Below are positions 6,420 to 11,966 of a DNA stretch of 11,966 nucleotides, piece by piece; within the stretch, counting starts at the first letter, position 1, and each line of letters begins with the position of its first letter. The position numbers and the translations under genes were made by a program. This stretch comes from Moraxellaceae bacterium (GTDB taxonomy: Bacteria > Pseudomonadota > Gammaproteobacteria > Pseudomonadales > Moraxellaceae), in NCBI GenBank assembly GCA_003543245.1, contig DPJB01000024.1:2991-14956 (forward strand). The letters are read 5' to 3'. A model generated the notes under the pieces. The model did not search any database. It saw only the letters and a list, made by a program, of their open reading frames with translations, and had not been told where the DNA came from.

Positions 6420-8894
6420 TCAGCGACGGCGCGAAGCCCTTGCCTGCTTCTGTGCAAGCGGCACGGTCACCTTGCTGTCCGTGCCCTTTTCATCATCCTC
6501 TTCATCATCCTTTTCCGCCTGGTGCCAGACCGCCATGCGGGCAGCCACCTTGCCGAACACGGAGTTCTCCGGAAACACACCATCCTTGTCTGGCTTGCCT
6601 GCCGGCATGCCCATCAGCAGTTCAACGGCCTCCTCCACGCGAGACACCGCATAAATCACAAACTGCTTTGATTTCACGGCAGCCAGCACTTCCTCACGCA
6701 ACATGAGATGCCGGACATTCTGCACCGGAATGATCACGGCCTGCGGACCCTTCAGGTTTTTCAGGCGGCATGCCGCGTAAAAACCCTCGATCTTTTCATT
6801 CACGCCACCAATCGGCTGCACTTCACCAAACTGGTTCATGGAGCCGGTAATGGCAATGTGCTGACGCACTGGCAGTTTCGCAATGGCCGACAACAATCCG
6901 CACAACTCGCCCAGAGAGGCGCTATCACCATCCACGCCACCGTAAGACTGCTCAAAAGCGATATTGGCAGCAAAGCGCAGCGCACGTTCAGCGCCGAACA
7001 GGGTTTTGAGATAGCTGGAGAGAATCAGTACACCTTTCGAGTGGATTGCCCCGCCAAGATCGATCTCGCGCTCGATGTCGGTAATTTCACCATGACCAAA
7101 ATGCGCGGTCACGGAGATGCGTGACGGCATGCCAAACTCGGCATCGGCATATTGCACCACCGTCAGACCATTTACCTGGCCGACCATTTCACCTTCACCC
7201 GTGAACAACTGGGTGCCCTTGGCAATTTCTTCCATGTACAGGTTGCGCAGGCGCTCATGACGGCGATCCTGTCCATCCAGTGCCGCCTGTATATGGGTGT
7301 TGCGAATCAGCTTTGCCTTGTCCTGTTGCGCCCAGTAATTGGCCTCACGCAACAAGTCACCCACACTGGCGGCATGCAGCGAGAGCTTCTCCTGGTCTTC
7401 GGCATCACGTGACGCCTCCTCCACCAGTCGCATCACCGCACCCTTGTCTAGCGGCAACAGCTCTTCCTTTTGCACAAAATCCGCAAGGAAATGCGCGTAC
7501 TTGAGCTCGCTTGCCACCGTACGCGGCATCACATTCTCGAAATCGGCACGCATCTTGAAAAACTCGCCAAGCTCGGGATCAAACTGCTGCAACAGATAAA
7601 ATGTTTCACGATCGCCCAGCAACACCACTTTCAGATTGAAAGGAATGCCATCCGGCTCCAGCGAAATGGTGCCGGTCAGGGTGAGCATCTGCTCCAGTGA
7701 TGACAGCTTGAGTGACTTGGAGCGCAAGGCGCGCTTCAGGCCCTGCCAGGCATAGGGCTGTTCCAGTACCTGCTCGGCTTCCAGCATCAGGTAGCCGCCA
7801 TTGGCCCGGTGCAAGGCACCAGCACGGATCAGGGTGAAGTCGGTGGCAACCGTACCCATGTAGGTCACCTGTTCCACATGCCCCATCAGGTTGTAGTGCG
7901 TCGGCAGGTCTTCGAACACCACCGGCGCACCCTTCTTCGGGTCGTTGGTAACCACCACATTGACCTGATAACGTGAAGGAATCGCATTCACGTTCTCGGT
8001 GCTGACGGTTGCCACCACGTCCTGCTGGGCCTCCTGCGTATTCAGGATGAGATCAACGTTGTCGATCACATCCTTGTCGTAGGCAGCGATATATTCCAGA
8101 AACTTCGGATGCGCCTTGTACTTGCTGCGCACCTTGTCCAGATGCGGCGTAATCGCACGCGACGTCACTTCATCATTGAGCTGACGTACCTTGTCGCGAT
8201 TCTGTTCTTCCGCCTGATTCAATCCACGCGCCACCTTGCGCAGACGGGTTTCCATATCCCCCATCACGCGCTTGAGCCGCTCCTGTTCCTTCTTGGCCAG
8301 CTGATTGAACGCATCCACGCTCATCACCTCGCCCTGATCATTCATGGGCGAAAAGCCGTAGCCGCCCGGCGTGCGCAGCACCAGCTTCACACCCTTCTTT
8401 TCACCTTCACCGGCCAGGCTGCTCAATGCTTCCTGCTGGGCGCGCGTCAGCTCGCCCTTCAGGGTTTCCATCCGCTCGAAATACTGCTCACTATCAAAGG
8501 CTGACACCACGGCCATCGACATGTCACGCCACAGCTTGGCCATGTCGCGCTTGATTTCCGGTCCCATGCCGGCCGGAAACTGCAGCGCAATCGGATAGCG
8601 TGGCTCGGCAAAATTATTGACATAACACCAGTCCGACGGTGCGGAGCGTTTGCCCGCCACTTCAGTCAGCAGGCGTTTGATCATGGTGCGCTTGCCCAGA
8701 CCACTCGTGCCCACGGCAAAAATGTTGTAGCCATCATGCGGCAGGGCCACGGCCATGGCCACCGCTTCCTTGGCCCGCTCCTGGCCAAGAAAGTCATTGA
8801 AGGGCTCACAGTCCTTCGTGGTACGGAAAGGAAAATCGGAGGCCTTGCAGGCCTTGTAGAGCTGGCTCAATGCCAGTGGTTTTGCAGTCGCCAT
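6420..8894 (-). CDS. Lon-like ATP-dependent protease (AAA_32 / S16 family)
   Basis: An 824-residue cytoplasmic protease of the Lon-like family widespread in Pseudomonas relatives, distinct from classical Lon because the N-terminal substrate domain is missing. The ATPase part begins early: the P-loop is GTSGLGKRT (62-70, K68), and the Walker B-like strand is GGYLMLEAEQ with E372 and E374. A charged coiled-coil insert lies around residues 200-290. The C-terminal S16 domain has the Ser-Lys dyad, S658 in GGVDGDSAS and K701 in GGVNEKIEGF, 43 residues apart as in E. coli Lon (S679/K722). An acidic stretch (KDDEEDDEK) and a basic tail ending in RRR close the protein. The ATG at 8894 is chosen because AGGA lies seven bases upstream and the sequence MATAKPLALSQLY fits the family. 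A longer frame to 8969 would overlap the thioesterase. It lies 19 bases after the thioesterase gene, so both are probably cotranscribed. Substrates are unknown. Confidence 0.93.
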   Translation of the reverse strand: MATAKPLALSQLYKACKASDFPFRTTKDCEPFNDFLGQERAKEAVAMAVALPHDGYNIFAVGTSGLGKRTMIKRLLTEVAGKRSAPSDWCYVNNFAEPRYPIALQFPAGMGPEIKRDMAKLWRDMSMAVVSAFDSEQYFERMETLKGELTRAQQEALSSLAGEGEKKGVKLVLRTPGGYGFSPMNDQGEVMSVDAFNQLAKKEQERLKRVMGDMETRLRKVARGLNQAEEQNRDKVRQLNDEVTSRAITPHLDKVRSKYKAHPKFLEYIAAYDKDVIDNVDLILNTQEAQQDVVATVSTENVNAIPSRYQVNVVVTNDPKKGAPVVFEDLPTHYNLMGHVEQVTYMGTVATDFTLIRAGALHRANGGYLMLEAEQVLEQPYAWQGLKRALRSKSLKLSSLEQMLTLTGTISLEPDGIPFNLKVVLLGDRETFYLLQQFDPELGEFFKMRADFENVMPRTVASELKYAHFLADFVQKEELLPLDKGAVMRLVEEASRDAEDQEKLSLHAASVGDLLREANYWAQQDKAKLIRNTHIQAALDGQDRRHERLRNLYMEEIAKGTQLFTGEGEMVGQVNGLTVVQYADAEFGMPSRISVTAHFGHGEITDIEREIDLGGAIHSKGVLILSSYLKTLFGAERALRFAANIAFEQSYGGVDGDSASLGELCGLLSAIAKLPVRQHIAITGSMNQFGEVQPIGGVNEKIEGFYAACRLKNLKGPQAVIIPVQNVRHLMLREEVLAAVKSKQFVIYAVSRVEEAVELLMGMPAGKPDKDGVFPENSVFGKVAARMAVWHQAEKDDEEDDEKGTDSKVTVPLAQKQARASRRR

Positions 8895-8901
8895 CGCAAC
8901 G

Positions 8902-8905
8902 TCCT
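8902..8905 (-). promoter_or_regulatory. Ribosome binding site deciding the Lon-like protease start
   Basis: AGGA on the minus strand, seven bases before the ATG at 8894. It supports the 824-residue product over the 849-residue reading, whose ATG would lie inside the thioesterase gene. Confidence 0.6.
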
Positions 8906-8913
8906 GATAAAAA

Positions 8914-9336
8914 TCATTCCCGGCCGGCAGGCGGCAGGGAATACGTTCCAGTGGCATGGGCAACCACAACGGGGCTGCCCTCGGAGAATATCTTTACATC
9001 CAGTACAACGGTGCGGCGCCCCAGCTTCAGTATTTCTGCACGCGCCAGCAGATCGGCCTGTGCCGGACGGCTGAGAAAGTTGATGTTGAAGCTCTGGGTA
9101 ACTGCCATCTCAAGCCGCCCCAGCTGCGCCATCACGGCGGCATACATGGCAGCATCGGCCAGCGTCATCATGGTCGGCCCGGACAGTGTACCGCCCGGAC
9201 GAATCTGTTGCGGATTGAACGGCAAGCGGCAAAGCACGCCTCCCGCCTCTACTGTCTCCACAAGAAACCCGCTGCCTTCCGATGCAGGTACACCCTGCCG
9301 GATAATGGCTGTCAGGTCGGAGGGGGTAAGCGTCAT
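8914..9336 (-). CDS. PaaI-type hotdog-fold acyl-CoA thioesterase
   Basis: A 140-residue protein with a single hotdog domain of the PaaI/YigI type. After an N-terminal helix (MTLTPSDLTAIIRQGVP) comes the conserved RPGGTLSGPTMMTLADAAMYAAV segment (about residues 46-68), equivalent to the HGG...D motif where the glycine-rich turn and aspartate help bind and hydrolyse the thioester. The later strands contain QSFNINFLSRP and VVVAHATGTYS, as expected. The likely role is hydrolysis of acyl-CoA thioesters in the cytoplasm; the acyl group cannot be predicted. I chose the ATG at 9336: it has AAGGA ten bases upstream and gives the usual family length. The frame is open up to 9441, but those extra 35 residues (cysteine- and proline-rich) do not look like part of the domain. 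The gene diverges from proS and is followed 19 bases later by the Lon-like protease gene. Confidence 0.87.
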   Translation of the reverse strand: MTLTPSDLTAIIRQGVPASEGSGFLVETVEAGGVLCRLPFNPQQIRPGGTLSGPTMMTLADAAMYAAVMAQLGRLEMAVTQSFNINFLSRPAQADLLARAEILKLGRRTVVLDVKIFSEGSPVVVAHATGTYSLPPAGRE

Positions 9337-9483
9337 GCGGAATGAATCCTTGCCAGGGCACCCGTCTGGGCAGGTGCACGCCGCAAGTGTACCCCGGGCA
9401 GGGCACCCCTGCCGAGTCACCTGCACTGCACTTCCTTCCATAATCCCCCTCCCGTGGCATGGCCTGTCACCGCCTCCTTACCG

Positions 9484-9489
9484 TACAAT
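9484..9489 (+). promoter_or_regulatory. Possible -10 box of proS
   Basis: TACAAT, a five-of-six match, 37 bases before the proS start. No good -35 is seen at normal distance: CTGTCA at 9464-9469 is only 14 bases away. On the other strand TACACT (9386-9391) could be a -10 for the thioesterase gene, also without a clear -35. The remaining 190 bases between the two divergent genes are GC-rich and show nothing else I can name. Confidence 0.35.
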
Positions 9490-9526
9490 TCTGCCCTTTC
9501 CACTTTCTGCCTGATCAGGAACTCCC

Positions 9527-11269
9527 ATGCGCGTCAGCCGCCTGTTGCTTGCCACCCTGCGCGAAACCCCCGCCGATGCCGAAGTCATCTCCCATCAGCT
9601 CATGCTGCGTGCCGGCATGGTGCGCAAGGTCGCTACCGGCCTCTACAACTGGCTGCCACTGGGCAACCGGGTACTGCGCAAGGTGGAAGCCATTGTCCGC
9701 GAGGAAATGAACCGCGCCGATGCCCAGGAAGTGCTGATGCCGGTCACCCAGCCTGCCGAGCTGTGGGAAGAGTCAGGCCGCTACGTGCAATACGGCCCCG
9801 AACTGCTGCGCTTCAAGGATCGCCATGATCGCCCCTTCGTGCTCGGACCTACCCACGAGGAAGTCATTACAGACCTGGCCCGCAACGAGCTGCAGAGCTA
9901 CAAGCAGTTGCCAATGAACCTCTACCAGATCCAGACAAAGTTCCGTGACGAAATCCGCCCGCGTTTTGGCGTCATGCGCTCACGCGAATTCATCATGAAG
10001 GACGCCTACTCCTTCCACGTCGACCAGGCCTCGCTGCAGGAAACCTACGACGTGATGTACGACACTTACTGCCGCATCTTCACCCGTCTTGGCCTCGACT
10101 TCCGTCCCGTGCAGGCCGACACCGGCTCCATTGGCGGCACCGGCTCGCACGAATTCCATGTCCTGGCCAGCTCGGGCGAGGACGACATCGCCTTCTCTGA
10201 TACCAGTGACTATGCCGCCAACGTTGAAATGGCCGAGGCCCTGGCACCGGCCACGGCGCGCGCTGCGGCCAGCGAGCCCATGACGGAAGTCAGCACACCG
10301 ACGCAGACGGTCTGCGCCGATGTCGCAGCCCTGCTCGGGATTGATGTCACACGTATGGTGAAAGCCGTTGCCGTCGTAGCGGAAACTCCGGCCGATGCCA
10401 AAGCGCCGGTGGAGAAGCACTTCACCCTGTTCCTGCTACGTGGCGATCATGACCTGAACGAGATCAAGGCCGGCAAGCTGGAAGGCCTCAAGGATTTCCG
10501 CCTGGCCTCCGAAGGCGAAATCGTCGAATTCCTCGGCTGCAAGCCGGGTTTCATCGGCCCGGTGAATGTCAGTGACAAGGTCCGCGTGATTGCCGATCGC
10601 ACCGTGGCCGCCATGAGTGATTTTGTCTGTGGCGCCAACAAGGAAGGCTTCCACCTGCGCGGCGTGAATTTTGGTCGCGACCTGCCCGAACCGTCACTCG
10701 TTGCCGATATCCGCAATGTGGTGGAGGGCGACCCGTCACCGGATGGTAAGGGCCATATCATCATCAAGCGCGGCATCGAAGTCGGTCATATCTTCCAGCT
10801 CGGCCAGAAATACTCCGAGGCACTGCAGTGCAAGGTACTGGGCGAAGACGGCAAGCCGCTGGTCGTGACCATGGGCTGCTACGGCATCGGCGTCACCCGC
10901 GTGGTGGCTTCTGCCATCGAACAGAACCATGACGAGAAGGGAATTATCTGGCCAGACGCCATTGCTCCCTTCCATATCGCACTGATCCCCATGAACTGGG
11001 TCAAGTCGCAGCGCATCCAGGAAGAAAGCACAAAGCTTTACAATGAGCTGACGGCTGCCGGGTATGATGTGTACTTTGATGATCGCAACGAACGCCCCGG
11101 CGTTAAGTTCTCCGATGTCGAGCTGATCGGCATTCCCCATCGCATCGTGGTGGGTGAAAAGGGACTGGATGCCGGCACGGTGGAATACAAGCACCGTCGC
11201 GATACGGAAGCACGTGAAATCGAGCGCGCCGAGCTGATGAGTTTCTTTGCCAGCAACGTCAAACGCTGA
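9527..11269 (+). CDS. proS: Prolyl-tRNA synthetase
   Basis: A 580-residue class II aminoacyl-tRNA synthetase that charges tRNA-Pro with proline in the cytoplasm. It is the long bacterial form with an editing insertion and closely follows E. coli ProS (572 residues). The catalytic core opens with ETPADAEVISHQLMLRAGM. Motif 1 lies around 48-77, FVLGPTHEEVITDL near 104-117, motif 2 at TKFRDEIRPRFGVMRSREF (from T137, with R140), and motif 3 at MGCYGIGVTR (from M449). The INS editing domain, roughly residues 224-407, carries K279 in MVKAVAVV, equivalent to the lysine known to matter for clearing Ala-tRNA-Pro in E. coli, so post-transfer editing should work. The C-terminal anticodon-binding domain ends at FFASNVKR. 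The start has AGGA six bases upstream. The gene appears monocistronic, with tRNA-Val after it. Confidence 0.98.
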   Translation: MRVSRLLLATLRETPADAEVISHQLMLRAGMVRKVATGLYNWLPLGNRVLRKVEAIVREEMNRADAQEVLMPVTQPAELWEESGRYVQYGPELLRFKDRHDRPFVLGPTHEEVITDLARNELQSYKQLPMNLYQIQTKFRDEIRPRFGVMRSREFIMKDAYSFHVDQASLQETYDVMYDTYCRIFTRLGLDFRPVQADTGSIGGTGSHEFHVLASSGEDDIAFSDTSDYAANVEMAEALAPATARAAASEPMTEVSTPTQTVCADVAALLGIDVTRMVKAVAVVAETPADAKAPVEKHFTLFLLRGDHDLNEIKAGKLEGLKDFRLASEGEIVEFLGCKPGFIGPVNVSDKVRVIADRTVAAMSDFVCGANKEGFHLRGVNFGRDLPEPSLVADIRNVVEGDPSPDGKGHIIIKRGIEVGHIFQLGQKYSEALQCKVLGEDGKPLVVTMGCYGIGVTRVVASAIEQNHDEKGIIWPDAIAPFHIALIPMNWVKSQRIQEESTKLYNELTAAGYDVYFDDRNERPGVKFSDVELIGIPHRIVVGEKGLDAGTVEYKHRRDTEAREIERAELMSFFASNVKR

Positions 11270-11309
11270 TCACGCCAGGCTGTACAGAAGGTGGCTCTGG
11301 CCGCGAAAT

Positions 11310-11324
11310 GCCCGGTTTCCGGGC
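11310..11324 (+). terminator. Weak hairpin after proS, possible terminator
   Basis: GCCCGG-TTT-CCGGGC forms a six-base-pair GC stem 40 bases after the proS stop. It lacks a real T tract (CTTCGT follows), so it is a poor Rho-independent terminator and may only stabilise the 3' end. Confidence 0.35.
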
Positions 11325-11365
11325 CTTCGTGACCCGATCCACCCCCGAAAGGTACGGCCTAGGGC

Positions 11366-11393
11366 TTGCCAATTCGCCACAAATCAGTAAGAT
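11366..11393 (+). promoter_or_regulatory. Promoter of tRNA-Val
   Basis: TTGCCA (11366-11371) and TAAGAT (11388-11393) are separated by 16 bases, giving a transcription start around 11400, about 20 bases before the mature tRNA 5' end. Position and sequence fit a sigma70 promoter for a single tRNA transcript. Confidence 0.6.
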
Positions 11394-11420
11394 ACGCCAC
11401 CTCGTTGCACACAACGCGAC

Positions 11421-11495
11421 GGGCGGTTAGCTCAGCGGGAGAGCATTGCCTTCACACGGCAAGGGTCGCTGGTTCAATCCCAGTACCGCCCACCA
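11421..11495 (+). tRNA. tRNA-Val, anticodon CAC
   Basis: A complete 75-base cloverleaf. The acceptor stem GGGCGGT (11421-11427) pairs with ACCGCCC (11485-11491); the D arm is GCTC/GAGC; the anticodon stem TTGCC/GGCAA encloses the loop TTCACAC with anticodon CAC at 11453-11455; the variable loop is GGGTC; the T arm is GCTGG-TTCAATC-CCAGT, with one G-T pair. The 3' end is A followed by an encoded CCA (11493-11495). CAC reads the valine codon GUG. E. coli lacks this isoacceptor and uses UAC instead, but many GC-rich bacteria have it. A minus-strand frame that crosses the gene is an artefact. Confidence 0.95.
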
Positions 11496-11508
11496 CTCTT
11501 TTGAAGAG
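11496..11508 (+). terminator. Small hairpin just after tRNA-Val
   Basis: CTCTT-TTG-AAGAG forms a five-bp stem immediately after the CCA end, followed by ATTCTTGT. It is weak and has only a broken T run; it may help end or process the tRNA transcript. Confidence 0.3.
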
Positions 11509-11512
11509 ATTC

Positions 11513-11541
11513 TTGTAAAAGAGATTGCATGGCCAGATATT
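11513..11541 (+). promoter_or_regulatory. Possible promoter of the DEAD-box helicase gene
   Basis: TTGTAA (11513-11518) and GATATT (11536-11541) are spaced by 17 bases, each matching the sigma70 consensus at four of six positions. If used, transcription would start near 11548 and leave a leader of about 255 bases before the TTG start codon. Confidence 0.35.
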
Positions 11542-11550
11542 GAAGGCCCT

Positions 11551-11665
11551 CTGCTTGCCCGGATTGTACCGGGCGCAGGACAACGGCATTGATGCCTTGT
11601 TGATCCTGCTGAAAGCTCCAGGAAGCCAGTTCTCAAAGGCTCAGGAACTTTCTCATCGTTCCTGA
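11551..11665 (+). promoter_or_regulatory. Structured leader region of the helicase gene
   Basis: The stretch 11496-11802 has no credible gene. It holds two clear hairpins: CTGC-TT-GCCCGG / CCGGGC-GCAG with loop ATTGTA (11551-11578), and TCAGGAAC / GTTCCTGA, a perfect 8-bp stem with a nine-base loop (11641-11665). A GC-rich part near 11701-11741 can also fold. None is followed by a T tract. No known riboswitch is recognised. DEAD-box helicase genes such as deaD are known to have long regulated leaders, which makes this plausible but unproven. Confidence 0.35.
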
Positions 11666-11791
11666 CCTTGTCTCCTGCCCTCGTGCAGTGAATTTCGGTT
11701 GGCGACGATTCCGCGCCAGCCGTCCCCCGGGGCCCATCGCCCCTGATTCCGGCTTGCATTTGTTTGAATCCATCAGGGCCAATTACGCCCC

Positions 11792-11795
11792 GGAG
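11792..11795 (+). promoter_or_regulatory. Ribosome binding site supporting a TTG start
   Basis: GGAG, seven bases before the TTG at 11803. No in-frame ATG lies near, and the protein N-terminus that follows is a perfect family match, so this site decides the start. Confidence 0.7.
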
Positions 11796-11802
11796 TATTT
11801 CT

Positions 11803-11966
11803 TTGTCTTTTTCTTCGCTTAACCTGCACGAATCCGTATCCCGCGCGCTTGAAGCTGCCGGCTACACCGAACCTACTGCTGTCCAGTCCCAGGCCATTCC
11901 TCCGGCAATGGAAGGAAAGGATCTGATCGTTTCCGCCCAGACCGGTACCGGCAAGACCGCTGCCTT
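11803..11966 (+). CDS. DEAD-box ATP-dependent RNA helicase, RhlE-type, N-terminal fragment
   Basis: The first 54 codons of a helicase cut by the window end. Starting at TTG (read as Met) the protein begins MSFSSLNLHESVSRALEAAG. The Q motif follows as GYTEPTAVQSQAIPP (about 20-34), and motif I (Walker A) is AQTGTGKTAA (about 45-54). This opening is typical of the RhlE group (E. coli RhlE starts MSFDSLGL...GYREPTPIQQQAIP). Such enzymes unwind short RNA duplexes and act in ribosome assembly or mRNA decay. The DEAD box itself and the C-terminal extension that would separate RhlE from SrmB or DeaD types lie outside the window. The only acceptable start is TTG, supported by GGAG seven bases upstream. 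A less efficient start and a long leader suggest modest or regulated translation. Confidence 0.88.
   Translation, partial: MSFSSLNLHESVSRALEAAGYTEPTAVQSQAIPPAMEGKDLIVSAQTGTGKTAA

Noticed and set aside
8870..9514. 214-residue plus-strand frame across the thioesterase gene
   Set aside because: It is antisense to a well-supported hotdog-fold gene and has low-complexity Ser/Arg/Pro composition.
11427..11759. 110-residue minus-strand frame ending WAVLGLNQRPLPCEG
   Set aside because: Its C-terminal part is the antisense of the tRNA-Val gene, a well-known source of false proteins. The rest has no family features.
11421..11966. tRNA gene as an integration site for a genomic island
   Set aside because: No integrase follows and no duplicated tRNA 3' end is seen in the window. 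The next gene is a housekeeping helicase.

Overview
The window looks like chromosomal DNA of a GC-rich gammaproteobacterium. The start of FadB is of the Pseudomonas/Alcanivorax kind, ProS closely matches the long bacterial (E. coli-type) enzyme, and DsbD, YqcC and an RhlE-type helicase are also typical of that class. I cannot name the genus from the sequence. No insertion sequence, integrase, CRISPR array, phage gene or rRNA is visible, and most genes are housekeeping.

Left part, minus strand (1-2177): the N-terminal piece of fadB (fatty acid beta-oxidation, cut by the window edge) with a recognisable sigma70-like promoter; a prohibitin/SPFH-family membrane protein followed by a strong terminator; and an unrecognised exported helical protein with exactly two cysteines after its signal peptide, also followed by a terminator.

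Middle part, plus strand (2409-6352): dsbD (transmembrane thiol reductant for the periplasm), yqcC (small DUF446 protein) and a CotH-kinase-like lipoprotein gene, tightly packed and probably one operon ended by the bidirectional terminator at 6378-6406. The cotH-like gene is interrupted by one in-frame TGA at 5036-5038, in a place where the family normally has a basic residue. The frame is otherwise open from lipobox to C-terminus, so this is a fresh nonsense mutation, a sequencing error or, less likely, readthrough.

Right part: a minus-strand pair (PaaI-type thioesterase, then a Lon-like AAA/S16 protease) diverges from plus-strand proS. After proS come tRNA-Val(CAC) with a good promoter, then a roughly 300-base region without a gene that holds a possible promoter and several hairpins, and finally the start of an RhlE-type DEAD-box helicase that uses a TTG start codon and runs off the window.

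I do not see a clearly new multi-gene system. The items most worth a second look are the single-stop cotH-like gene, the palindrome over a -10-like box before dsbD, the two-cysteine exported protein divergent from dsbD, and the structured leader of the helicase gene.
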